Assembly (NCBI RefSeq): GCF_014203755.1 | Contig: NZ_JACHJS010000001.1 | Span: 620,001-684,000, forward strand | DNA from: Saccharothrix violaceirubra | GTDB lineage: Bacteria; Actinomycetota; Actinomycetes; Mycobacteriales; Pseudonocardiaceae | Direction: 5' to 3' | DNA length: 64,000 nt | In this document: in pieces, positions 18,754 to 27,036 of the stretch | Layout of the letters: each line of letters begins with the position of its first letter | Position numbering within the stretch: the stretch's first letter is position 1 | The notes under the pieces: generated by a model | Databases searched by the model: none | Told to the model about the DNA's origin: nothing | The model's input: only the letters and a program-made list of their open reading frames with translations | Position numbers and translations under genes: made by a program

Positions 18754-20670
18754 CTATTGAGTGCGCGGCCGGAAGACGGTCAGGACCACGCGCATGCCCA
18801 GCAGCATGCTGATCACCAGCAGGTTGTAGCCGAACACCTGGAACAGCGTGAGGTCCGGACCCACGCGCGGACCGCCGGTCGTGTTGAGCAGCAACGCGGC
18901 CATCAGCCCGGCCGTCGCGCCCAGGACCGTGAGCATCACCTGGTGCAGCAGCCCGGTGACGAAGCCCCGGTCCCGCTCGTCGGCGAACAACCGCACGCCC
19001 ATGCTCAACCGGCCCTGCTCCAGCGCCGACGAGATCCGCTCGGCGCGGCGCGGCAACCGGCGCAGCATCGGCAGCACCGAGTACAGCTCCTCGGTCAGCG
19101 TCCGCCGCACCGACTCGGGCGTCAGCCGCGACTCGAACACCCGGTCGGCGAACGCCCGCGACTCGACCACGATGTCGAAGCCCGGCGACAGCGTGCCCAG
19201 CGTCCCCTCGACCGTGGCCAGCGTGCGGAACACGGCCGCGATCTCCGGCGGGATGCTCAACCCGTACCGGTACACCAGGCGGACCAGGTCGCCGAACATG
19301 TCCACGTCCGCGCGCCCGCCGCCGCCAAGGTGGCGGGCCATGAACTGGCCCAGCGCGCGTTCCAGCCGCTGCTCGTCGATCTCGTCCGGGCGGCTCACCA
19401 GTTCCAGCAGCGCGTCCCGCACACCCGCCGGGTCGCCGTGGTCGATCGACAGCAGCAGCTTGCCCAGCGCGGAGCGCAACGCCGCGTCGATCCGGCCCAC
19501 CGAGCCGAAGTCGAGCATGCCCAGCCGCCCGTCCGACAGCAGGAGCAGGTTGCCCGGGTGCGGGTCGGCGTGGAAGACGCCGGTGACCATCACCTGGTGC
19601 AGCAGCACTTCGAGCAGCGACCGGGCCAATGCCGTCCGGCGTTCGGGCTCGACGTCGGCCGCGCGGATCGGCACGCCGGACAGGAACTCCATCACGAGCA
19701 CGCGCTCGCCGCTGAGGTCCTCGAACACCTGCGGCAGCACCACGTCCGGTGCGCCCGCGCCCGACCGCACCGCGTGCAGGTTGCGCGCCTCGACCCGGAA
19801 GTCCAGTTCCTCGCGCAACGCGGCGGCGAACCCGGCCGCCAGGTCGCGCACGCCGATCGCCCGTCCCCAGCGCGTGCGCTGGTGCAGCGTGCCGGCCAGC
19901 CGGGTCACGATGTCCAGGTCGCCCTCGGTGGTCCGCCGCACGCCCGGTCGGCGCACCTTGACGACCACGTCCTCACCGGAGTGCAGCCGGGCCCGGTACA
20001 CCTGGGCGATCGACGCGGCGGCGAGCGGCTTCTCGTCGAACTCGGCGAACACCTCCTCGGGCGGGCGGCCGAGGTCGGCCGTCAGCGCCTCGCGCACCCG
20101 GTCCCACGGAGCCTCGGACACCTTGTCCTGCAAGCGGGTCAGCTCGTCGATCACGTCGGCGGGCAGCAGGTCCGGCCGGGTGGACAGGACCTGGCCGAGC
20201 TTGACGAACGTGACGCCGCCGTCCTCCAGCGCACGGCGCAGCGACCGGGCCAGACCGGTGTCGGTGCGTTCACGACCGCGCAGGTAGGGGCCGAGGCCGT
20301 GGCGGACGGCGATGGCGGTGATGCGGGAGTAGCGGCGGGTGCGGGCGATCCGTCCCCGGATCGCCCGCACCCACTCGGTCGGCGGCGGCACGGACCCGGT
20401 CGGGACGACGATCTCGATGAACGTCAGCGTGCCGATCATCAGCAGCAGCGAGATGCCGAGCTGGACGGTCGCGAGAGCGGGTGTGTCGCGCGCGTCGGCG
20501 ATGCCCGACAGCACGGCTTCGCTGAACGAGAAGCCGAGCATGCAGGCGATGGTGGTGCGGATCAGTCCGACCCGCAGGCCCAGGATGCGCCGGGCGGCCA
20601 GTGCCATGCCCAGCACCAGGGCCAGGAACGTCAGCGGAACGCCGACGCTGTAGAGCAGGAAATCGTCCAT
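18754..20670 (-). CDS. AarF/ABC1/UbiB family atypical kinase
   Basis: A 638-residue UbiB-like protein kinase-like ATPase. Three or so N-terminal membrane helices (residues 5-90) precede the kinase core with the family hallmarks KLGQVLSTRPDLLP (KxGQ), AAASIAQVYRA (Ala-rich loop), VKVRRPG (ATP lysine) and FHADPHPGNLLLL...MLDFGSVG (catalytic DxxxxN and DFG). Two membrane helices close the C-terminus. Family members support isoprenoid quinone synthesis or lipid homeostasis; the partner is unknown here. The start has GGGGGAGG upstream. Confidence 0.88.
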   Translation of the reverse strand: MDDFLLYSVGVPLTFLALVLGMALAARRILGLRVGLIRTTIACMLGFSFSEAVLSGIADARDTPALATVQLGISLLLMIGTLTFIEIVVPTGSVPPPTEWVRAIRGRIARTRRYSRITAIAVRHGLGPYLRGRERTDTGLARSLRRALEDGGVTFVKLGQVLSTRPDLLPADVIDELTRLQDKVSEAPWDRVREALTADLGRPPEEVFAEFDEKPLAAASIAQVYRARLHSGEDVVVKVRRPGVRRTTEGDLDIVTRLAGTLHQRTRWGRAIGVRDLAAGFAAALREELDFRVEARNLHAVRSGAGAPDVVLPQVFEDLSGERVLVMEFLSGVPIRAADVEPERRTALARSLLEVLLHQVMVTGVFHADPHPGNLLLLSDGRLGMLDFGSVGRIDAALRSALGKLLLSIDHGDPAGVRDALLELVSRPDEIDEQRLERALGQFMARHLGGGGRADVDMFGDLVRLVYRYGLSIPPEIAAVFRTLATVEGTLGTLSPGFDIVVESRAFADRVFESRLTPESVRRTLTEELYSVLPMLRRLPRRAERISSALEQGRLSMGVRLFADERDRGFVTGLLHQVMLTVLGATAGLMAALLLNTTGGPRVGPDLTLFQVFGYNLLVISMLLGMRVVLTVFRPRTQ

Positions 20671-20734
20671 TCGGTCCTCCCCCGGGCGGATACGCGCGGA
20701 GGATAGGACGGGCGGGCTGAGAACGTCGGTCGGG

Positions 20735-21109
20735 TCACTCGAAGAACGCGAACACGCGGGCGGACTCCGCGTAGGTGACGCACCGGTTGGGGAAGGTCTC
20801 CTGGAACGACCGGCGTTGGCCGCGCCACTCGCCCCGCGCCAGGACGCTCACGGGGTCGTACTCCATGGTGCACATGACACCCTGGCCACCGAGGCGCTCG
20901 ATCCGGCCGTTGACGCGGGACAGGTCGGCGCACGCCTCCATGTGCCGGGGGTGGGTACCACCGTCGGGCCGACAGTTGAGGTTCACCGATCTCGTCACCC
21001 CTTGGTAGGTGACGTCGAGCAGGAACGCGTTGCGGGGCGCGACGACGGCATCGGTGACGACTACGGAGGGTAGGAGTGCGGCGAAGGCCGCGATAATCGG
21101 GAGTGCCAT
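20735..21109 (-). CDS. subtilisin inhibitor-like (SSI family) secreted protein
   Basis: A 124-residue protein with a short signal peptide (about residues 1-22) and the Streptomyces subtilisin inhibitor signature: LNCRPDGGTHPRHMEACADL, then MCTMEYDPV and the distal SFQETFPNRCVTY. Four cysteines match the two SSI disulfides. By alignment to SSI the reactive-site P1 residue is Met in MCTM with Glu at P1', predicting subtilisin-type inhibition. SSI proteins control extracellular proteases. The region contributes its promoter toward 21110-21160 with a possible operator beyond. Confidence 0.85.
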   Translation of the reverse strand: MALPIIAAFAALLPSVVVTDAVVAPRNAFLLDVTYQGVTRSVNLNCRPDGGTHPRHMEACADLSRVNGRIERLGGQGVMCTMEYDPVSVLARGEWRGQRRSFQETFPNRCVTYAESARVFAFFE

Positions 21110-21163
21110 GGCTCCACACTGAACTGACGGCGACCTGCCGTTCTAGCCAACTCACCGCATCGT

Positions 21164-21190
21164 GTGAAGACTTCACCAGTCGATCTTCAC
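21164..21190. promoter_or_regulatory. palindromic operator candidate
   Basis: GTGAAGACTTCAC (21164-21176) is a perfect 13-bp palindrome; a further CTTCAC half-site lies at 21185-21190. It sits between the divergent SSI-like and MFS genes and could bind a dimeric regulator of either. Confidence 0.45.
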
Positions 21191-21271
21191 CCGCCGGGTA
21201 TCACTCTCCGTGGATGTGACGTGGCCCACTGTAGGAGTCCGGCCCGGTCCGGGAAGGCCAGGGTGAGGGGC

Positions 21272-22543
21272 ATGGGGTCACCAGGAGTGCGCAACGGAGT
21301 GCGCAGGGTCGCACTCGCCGCGTCGGCCGGGAACGCGGTCGAGCTGTACGACTTCCTGCTGTACGGCACCGCTTCCGCGCTGGTGTTCGACAAGCTGTTC
21401 TTCCCGTCCGTCGACCCGCTCCTCGGCACGTTCCTGGCGCTGGCGACCTTCGGCGCGGGCTTCCTGGCGCGGCCGTTGGGCGGCGTGGTGATCGGGCACT
21501 TCGGCGACCGGGTCGGCCGGCGGTCGATGCTCGTGCTCACGCTGACCGTCACGGGCCTGTGCACGGCCGCGATCGGCCTGCTGCCCACCTACGACAGCAT
21601 CGGCGTGGCGGCACCGATCCTGTTGCTGTGCTTGAGGTTGGTGCAGGGCTTCTTCCTCGGCGGCGAGCAGGGTGGCGCGGCCCTCATGGTCGTCGAACAC
21701 GCCCCGCCCAACCGCACGGGCTGGTACGGCGGGTGGACGTTCCTCGGTTCGCCGCTGGGACTCCTGCTCGCCAACGCGGCGGTCGCGGGCGCGGTCGTGG
21801 TGTCCGGCGACGCGTTCGGGGACTGGGGGTGGCGCCTGCCCTTCCTGTTCAGCCTGGTGCTCGTCGGCGTCGGCCTGTACGTGCGGCTGGGTGTCGCGGA
21901 AAGCCCGCAGTTCCGCCGGATGCGCGCCGAGCGCGGGACCGAACGGCTGCCCGTCGTGGTGGTGTTGCGCGATTCCTGGCGGCGCGTGCTGCTCGGCGCC
22001 GGGGTGAACGCGGGCTTCAACGCGTTCATCTTCGTGGTCGCGACGTTCGTGATCTCCTACGGCACCAAGCAGTTGGCGCTGCCCCGCTCGGTCATGCTCG
22101 ACGCGAGTCTGCTCGGGGCGTTCGCGCAGGTGCTCGCGATCCTGGGGTTCGCCCGGCTGTCCGACCGGGTCGGCCGGCTGCCGGTGATGCTCGGCGGCGC
22201 GGTGTTCCTGGCGCTGTACGCGTTCCCGCTGTTCTGGCTGCTGGAGACGCGCGTGACCGGGTTGGTGGTCCTCGCCGTCGTGATCGGGTTCGCGGGCGCG
22301 GCGGCGGTGTTCGGGCCGATGCCCGCCTACTACTCCGAACTGTTCGGCACGGGCGTGCGGTACACGGGCGTCTCGTTGAGCTACCAGCTCGGCGCGGTGC
22401 TCGGCGGCGGGTTGTCGCCCGCCGCCGCGCAGTGGCTGCTCGCCGCGGGCGGGTCCTGGTCGGTGTCGCTGTACCTGGTGGTCGGTGCCGCGGTGAGCAC
22501 CGCGTGCCTGCTGGTGGTGGGGGAGACGCGGCGGTCAGCGTGA
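21272..22543 (+). CDS. MFS transporter, metabolite:H+ symporter (MHS) type
   Basis: A 423-residue, 12-helix major facilitator. The N-terminal NAVELYDFLLYGTASAL, the loop 2-3 motif GHFGDRVGRRSMLVLTL and RLVQGFFLGGEQGGAALMVVEHAP identify the MHS subfamily (shikimate, alpha-ketoglutarate, proline/betaine importers). It probably imports a small organic acid or zwitterion with protons. ATG 21272 follows GAGGGGC. The stop overlaps the end of the convergent FAD monooxygenase gene by nine bases. Confidence 0.88.
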   Translation: MGSPGVRNGVRRVALAASAGNAVELYDFLLYGTASALVFDKLFFPSVDPLLGTFLALATFGAGFLARPLGGVVIGHFGDRVGRRSMLVLTLTVTGLCTAAIGLLPTYDSIGVAAPILLLCLRLVQGFFLGGEQGGAALMVVEHAPPNRTGWYGGWTFLGSPLGLLLANAAVAGAVVVSGDAFGDWGWRLPFLFSLVLVGVGLYVRLGVAESPQFRRMRAERGTERLPVVVVLRDSWRRVLLGAGVNAGFNAFIFVVATFVISYGTKQLALPRSVMLDASLLGAFAQVLAILGFARLSDRVGRLPVMLGGAVFLALYAFPLFWLLETRVTGLVVLAVVIGFAGAAAVFGPMPAYYSELFGTGVRYTGVSLSYQLGAVLGGGLSPAAAQWLLAAGGSWSVSLYLVVGAAVSTACLLVVGETRRSA

Positions 22544-24055
22544 CAGGACCGCGTCGAGCACCCGCGTGACGGTCGTGGCCGGGTCGTCCGGCACCGCCCT
22601 GGTGCGCCAGGCGACCACGCCGTCCGGGCGGATCAGCGACGCGCCGTCCGGGCCGGTGCCCAGGCGCCGGGCGAGCAGGCCCTCCGGGTCGTCCAGCTCC
22701 GGCACGCGGACGGGTGCGTCGCGCCACGCCGCGTGGTCGGCGGTGAGCAACGTCCACTCGCCCGTGAAGTCCACAGTGGACACCTGCCGCCCGGCGTGTC
22801 CGACGACCACGTGCGGGACGCGGAAACCCGGTCGCCCGGTGGCCGTTCGCGGGTCCTCGAGTTCGTCGTCGTCCTCGACGAGCACCGCGCCCGAACGGCA
22901 CCGCTGACCCATGATCAACGTGTCGTGGTCGATCGCCGCGGGCACGTCCGGGCCGGCCAGGTGCGGCGCGAACCGCTCGACGTAGTTGTGGAACGACCCG
23001 TCGACGATCCGCCGCGCGTACGGGCGGCGTTCGGCCTCGTAGCTGTCCAACAGCCCGGGGCCGGCCTCGCCGCGCAGGACGGCCGCGAGCTTCCACGCCA
23101 CGTCGTACCCGTCGCCGATCGCGGTGTTGCCGCCGAGGCCGCCGGTCGGCGGCGTGACCTTGGCCGCGTCGCCGACGAGGAACACCCGGCCGACCCGGAA
23201 CGCGTCCGCGACCCACGCCGACATCTCCCACGACGTGATCGCGGTGATCTCCGGTCGCAGGTCGGGCCGGTCGGTCGCGACCCGCAGCAGGTCGACGCAG
23301 CGCTCGGGCGGGAAGTCGGCGGGCGTCTGCCCGGATCCGGGGTCGTACTCGACGGTGAACAGGTTGTGCGGCCAGGAGTGCGCCGTGGCGAACGCGCCGG
23401 TGAAGGCGGGGTTGCGCAGGTAGTAGAGCGTGAACCGGCCCCCTCCGACGTCCGCGCCGACGTCGCCGCGGAAGATCACGCCGATGTGCGTTGCCAGGTG
23501 GCCGGGGCCCTGTCGGCCGACGCCGAGCAGCGTGCGGACCAGGCTGCGCCCGCCGTCCGCGCCCACGGCGTAGTCGGCGGTGACCGTGTACTCCTCGCCG
23601 GTCCCGCGGTCGAGCAGGAGCGCGGTGACGCCGTCCGCGTCCTGGCGCAACGACCGCAGTTCGGTGTGGAAGCGGACTTCCGCCCCGAGTTCCCGCGCGC
23701 GGTCCACCAGCACGGGTTCGACGTGGTCCTGGCTCGCCATGGCGTACGGTTCGGGGCCGAGTCCGCCGTCGATCTCGTCCTCCTCGTGCACGATCGTCCG
23801 GAAGACCGGCCCGCCGAGGCTCTCCGCGATCCTGATGACCATGCCGCCGGTCGCGCCGCCGGCCCGGACCTCGTCCGCGACGCCCCCGACGCGCAGCAGT
23901 TCCATGGTCCGATAGGTCTGCCCGGTGGCGCGCGGGTGCGGCATCGTGCCCCGGTGCTTCGAGATGCCGAGCACGTGGATGCCAAGGCGGGCAAGGAAAA
24001 GCGTCGTGCTCGCGCCGCCGAGGCCGGAGCCGACGACCAGTACCTGGACCTTCAT
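22535..24055 (-). CDS. FAD-dependent aromatic hydroxylase (PheA/TfdB type)
   Basis: A 506-residue class A flavoprotein monooxygenase: dinucleotide fold VLVVGSGLGGASTTLFLARLG at residues 4-24, the middle VGADGGRSLVRTLLG (DG motif), the FAD-binding FLVGDAAKVTPPTGGLGGNTAIGDG near 285, and a C-terminal thioredoxin-like domain. The usual GDAAH histidine is Lys. Relatives hydroxylate phenols or polyketide aromatics. ATG 24055 is chosen because GAGGGGAC is directly upstream. Confidence 0.88.
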   Translation of the reverse strand: MKVQVLVVGSGLGGASTTLFLARLGIHVLGISKHRGTMPHPRATGQTYRTMELLRVGGVADEVRAGGATGGMVIRIAESLGGPVFRTIVHEEDEIDGGLGPEPYAMASQDHVEPVLVDRARELGAEVRFHTELRSLRQDADGVTALLLDRGTGEEYTVTADYAVGADGGRSLVRTLLGVGRQGPGHLATHIGVIFRGDVGADVGGGRFTLYYLRNPAFTGAFATAHSWPHNLFTVEYDPGSGQTPADFPPERCVDLLRVATDRPDLRPEITAITSWEMSAWVADAFRVGRVFLVGDAAKVTPPTGGLGGNTAIGDGYDVAWKLAAVLRGEAGPGLLDSYEAERRPYARRIVDGSFHNYVERFAPHLAGPDVPAAIDHDTLIMGQRCRSGAVLVEDDDELEDPRTATGRPGFRVPHVVVGHAGRQVSTVDFTGEWTLLTADHAAWRDAPVRVPELDDPEGLLARRLGTGPDGASLIRPDGVVAWRTRAVPDDPATTVTRVLDAVLSR

Positions 24056-24074
24056 GTCCCCTCTCATGTCGGAA

Positions 24075-24104
24075 ATCTTAGAGACTAAGAGACTTGCTCG
24101 ACAA
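24075..24104 (-). promoter_or_regulatory. promoter with overlapping operator for the FAD monooxygenase
   Basis: On the minus strand TTGTCG (24104-24099), an 18-bp spacer and TAAGAT (24080-24075) form a good sigma-70-like promoter whose start would lie about 13 bases before the ATG. An inverted repeat TCTTAG-AGA-CTAAGA (24076-24090) covers the -10, a typical repressor site. The remainder of the gap to 24407 holds no gene I can support; the metY leader contains CATGAG but no complete SAM riboswitch. Confidence 0.6.
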
Positions 24105-24407
24105 GAGGTATGGCGCTCCGGTTGCCGGGGCCCGGGGTCGGCGGTTCGATGCCGTGCGTGCAGCCCATACCGGAACGCCGTGCCCCGCGCGGGCACGCCC
24201 GCGTGGTTCCCACGACGTGGACGTACTGTCGCAGGTCGTCACGCAGCGCTAATTTCTTCGCCATGAGTCGGCTCGCGGCACCACGGCACGAAGCACACGT
24301 GCCCGCCCCGGGCATGGCCTGTCGCCTCGGCTGATCCACCCGTTCCCGCACGTCGTCCACCTTCGTCGTGCACGCGCATCGCCACAGCCAGACAGGAGCC
24401 CCCTGAC

Positions 24408-25697
24408 ATGTCCTGGTCGTTCGAAACCAAGCAGGTCCACTCCGGAGCGTCACCGGACCCGGTGACCGGCGCCCGCGCCACCCCGATCTACCAGACCACG
24501 TCCTTCGTCTTCCGCGACACCGCGCACGGCGCGGCGCTGTTCAGCCTCGCGGAGCCGGGCAACATCTACACCCGGATCGGCAACCCGACGCAGGACGTGC
24601 TCGAGCAGCGGGTGGCGGCGCTGGAGGGCGGTGTCGCGGCGGTCGCGTTCGCGTCCGGTCAGGCGGCCGAGACCGCGACCATCCTCAACCTCGCCCGCTC
24701 CGGCGACCACGTGGTGTCGAGCGCCTCGCTGTACGGGGGCACGTACAACCTCTTCCGCTACACGCTGCCCAAGCTGGGCATCGAGGTCTCGTTCGTGGAG
24801 GACCCGGACGACTTCGACGCCTGGCGTGCCGCCGTCCGCCCGAACACCAAGCTGTTCTTCGCCGAGACGCTGGGCAACCCGCGCGGCAACGTCCTCGACA
24901 TCGAGGCCGTCGCGGAGATCGCGCACACGGCCGGGGTGCCGCTGGTCATCGACAACACGGTGACCACGCCGTACCTGCTCCGGCCGCTGGAGCACGGTGC
25001 GGACATCGTGGTGCACTCGGCCACCAAGTACCTGGGCGGACACGGCACCGCCATCGCCGGCATCGTCGTCGACGGCGGCAAGTTCGAGTTCTCGGACCCG
25101 GAGAAGTTCCCGGACTTCAACGAGCCCGACCCCAGTTACGGCGGGCTGCAGTACTGGCCCGCCCTCGGTCACGGTGCCTTCGCCGCCAAACTGCGGGTGC
25201 AGGGCCTGCGGGACACCGGCGCGGCGATCGCACCGCTGACCAGTTTCCTGATCCTGCAAGGGATCGAGACGCTCTCGCTGCGCATCGAGAAGCACGTCGC
25301 GAACGCGCGTGCCATCGCCGCGTGGCTTGAGCAGCGTGATGAGGTCGAGAAGGTGCACTACGCGGGGTTGCCGTCCTCGCGTTGGCACTCGCTCGCCTCG
25401 AAGTACCTGCCGCACGGCGAGGGCGCGATCGTGTCGTTCGAGCTGCGCGGCGGGGTGGATGCCGGACGGGCGTTCGTGGACGGCGTCGAACTGTTCAGCC
25501 TCCTGGTGAACATCGGCGACGTGCGCAGCCTCATCGTGCACCCGGCGTCGACGACCCACGCTCAGCTCTCGGCAGGGGAGCAGCTGATCGCGGGCGTCAC
25601 GCCGGGTCTCGTGCGGCTGTCCATCGGCATCGAAGGGGTCGAGGACCTCAAGGCCGACCTGGAGGCCGGTTTCCGGGCAGCCAAGTCGGTGCTGTGA
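24408..25697 (+). CDS. metY: O-acetylhomoserine sulfhydrylase
   Basis: A 429-residue Cys/Met-metabolism PLP enzyme forming homocysteine from O-acetylhomoserine and sulfide. It shows FETKQVHSG at the N-terminus, [22 protein letters not shown], and the PLP lysine in [12 protein letters not shown] (about Lys207). The insertion [19 protein letters not shown] is typical of MetY rather than cystathionine synthases. ATG 24408 is preceded by CAGGAG. It overlaps metX as GTGA. Confidence 0.95.
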   Translation: MSWSFETKQVHSGASPDPVTGARATPIYQTTSFVFRDTAHGAALFSLAEPGNIYTRIGNPTQDVLEQRVAALEGGVAAVAFASGQAAETATILNLARSGDHVVSSASLYGGTYNLFRYTLPKLGIEVSFVEDPDDFDAWRAAVRPNTKLFFAETLGNPRGNVLDIEAVAEIAHTAGVPLVIDNTVTTPYLLRPLEHGADIVVHSATKYLGGHGTAIAGIVVDGGKFEFSDPEKFPDFNEPDPSYGGLQYWPALGHGAFAAKLRVQGLRDTGAAIAPLTSFLILQGIETLSLRIEKHVANARAIAAWLEQRDEVEKVHYAGLPSSRWHSLASKYLPHGEGAIVSFELRGGVDAGRAFVDGVELFSLLVNIGDVRSLIVHPASTTHAQLSAGEQLIAGVTPGLVRLSIGIEGVEDLKADLEAGFRAAKSVL

Positions 25698-26737
25698 GCG
25701 TCGTTGTCGGGCGGACCCCTCTCGCCGGGTGGCGGGAGGGCGACCCGGAAGGCCGTCGGCAGTGGGTCTCGGGCTCACTGCCGGGCCTTCCCCTGCGCAT
25801 CGCCTACGAGACGTGGGGCACCTTGAACGCGTCCCGGTCCAATGCCGTGCTCGTGCTGCACGCGTTGACCGGGGACAGCCACGTGGCGGGCGTCGTCGAG
25901 CCGGGCCACCCCACGCCGGGGTGGTGGGACGGCCTGATCGGGCCGGGTCGTGCCCTGGACCCTTCGCGGTGGTTCGTGGTCGCGCCCAACGTGCTGGGCG
26001 GGTGTCAGGGGACGACCGGGCCCGGGTCTTCGGCGCCCGACGGTCAGGTGTGGGGCTCTCGTTTTCCTCGGGTATCCGTGCGTGATCAGGTGGCGGCCGA
26101 GGTGCTGGTGGCCGATGCGCTCGGGATCTCTTCTTGGGCCGCTGTTCTCGGTGGGTCGATGGGTGGCATGCGTGCGTTGGAATGGGCCGTGTCCTATCCG
26201 GATCGGGTCCGTTCCCTGCTGGTGCTGGCCGCGCCCGCTGCTTCCTCGGCCGAGCAGATCGCTCTCGCGTCCGCGCAGTTGCACGCCATCCGCCTGGATC
26301 CTGTTGTCGGGTTGGGTATCGCCCGGCGGATCGCGCACATCTCGTACCGCAGCTATGCGGAACTGGACGCGCGCTTCGGGCGGGAGGTGCAGGCGGATGG
26401 CCGGTATTCCGTGGAGTCGTACCTGGACCACCACGCTTCGAAGTTGATCAACCGGTTCTCCCCGGAGAGCTACGTCGTCCTCACCGAGGCCATGAATGGC
26501 CATGACGTCGGGCGTGATCGTGGTGGTGTGCGTGAGGCTTTGTCCCGGATCACCGCGCGGACCATCGTGGCCGGGATCGACAGCGACCGGCTGTACCCGT
26601 TGTCGCAGCAGGAGGAACTGGCCGACGGGATCCCGTCGGTGGACAAGGTCGAGGTCGTGACGTCGCCCTACGGTCACGACGCCTTCCTCCTGGAGACCGA
26701 CCAGGTCACCCCCTTGGTCCACACCCTCCTCTCCTGA
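25694..26737 (+). CDS. metX: homoserine O-acetyltransferase
   Basis: A 347-residue alpha/beta-hydrolase-fold enzyme acetylating homoserine with acetyl-CoA, feeding MetY. It shows LVLHALTGDSHVAG, PGRALDPSRWFVV (cap entry), the nucleophile serine in GGSMGGMRALEW (about residue 155), the acid near AGIDSDRLYPL and the catalytic histidine in GHDAFLLE near 326. GTG 25694 overlaps the metY stop, so translation is coupled. Later codons are noticeably less GC-biased (gtttcctcggc..., gcttcctcg) than neighbours. Confidence 0.95.
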   Translation: MSVVVGRTPLAGWREGDPEGRRQWVSGSLPGLPLRIAYETWGTLNASRSNAVLVLHALTGDSHVAGVVEPGHPTPGWWDGLIGPGRALDPSRWFVVAPNVLGGCQGTTGPGSSAPDGQVWGSRFPRVSVRDQVAAEVLVADALGISSWAAVLGGSMGGMRALEWAVSYPDRVRSLLVLAAPAASSAEQIALASAQLHAIRLDPVVGLGIARRIAHISYRSYAELDARFGREVQADGRYSVESYLDHHASKLINRFSPESYVVLTEAMNGHDVGRDRGGVREALSRITARTIVAGIDSDRLYPLSQQEELADGIPSVDKVEVVTSPYGHDAFLLETDQVTPLVHTLLS

Positions 26738-26742
26738 CTCCC

Positions 26743-26881
26743 GCGAGTCCTCCACCCGGACACCCCGAACCACGCACTCAGGCACCCCGATCGGGTGCCA
26801 CCCTCCCTGATCGCGCGAGTTATACGTTCGGACACCGCGAGTTGTGCGTTCAGGCACCGCGAGTTGTGCGTTCGAGGCGCC
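26743..26881. repeat. 22-bp intergenic tandem repeat, locus B
   Basis: Units at 26743-26764, 26765-26786, 26815-26836, 26837-26858 and 26859-26881, with a diverged 28-bp stretch between the second and third. The last three are the best conserved (core GCGAGTTGTGCGTTC, ending in CACC). The orientation is opposite to loci A and C. It lies between the convergent metX and chitinase genes. Confidence 0.85.
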
Positions 26882-26962
26882 GAAAGGTGGGCGGCCTGCG
26901 TGCGGGGCTTGGGTCGCCGTGTGGTGGGTTGGTCCGGGGTTGGCTGCTCTGACGAACGAGAA

Positions 26963-26992
26963 GGGCGGCCCCACCTGGTGGTGGGACCGCCC
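26963..26992 (-). terminator. intrinsic terminator of the chitinase gene
   Basis: A 13-bp stem with one mismatch (26963-26975 with 26980-26992) and a four-base loop lies about 45 bp past the chitinase stop. Confidence 0.8.
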
Positions 26993-27036
26993 TCGGGATC
27001 AGGGTCGGCTCGCCGGCGCGAGCCGTTCCGGCCGGC

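Noticed and set aside
18733..20706. A 657-codon plus-strand frame opposite the ABC1 kinase.
   Set aside because: Antisense shadow; composition is not protein-like and the minus strand encodes clear kinase motifs.
24135..24165. tRNA T-arm-like GGTTCGATGCC.
   Set aside because: No anticodon arm, D-arm or acceptor stem can be built around it.
24240..24407. SAM riboswitch in the metY leader (CATGAG followed by GGCTCGCGGC).
   Set aside because: Only the short CATGAG resembles SAM-I/SAM-IV aptamers; the GGCAACC and closing GATGACC elements and a consistent pairing are missing.
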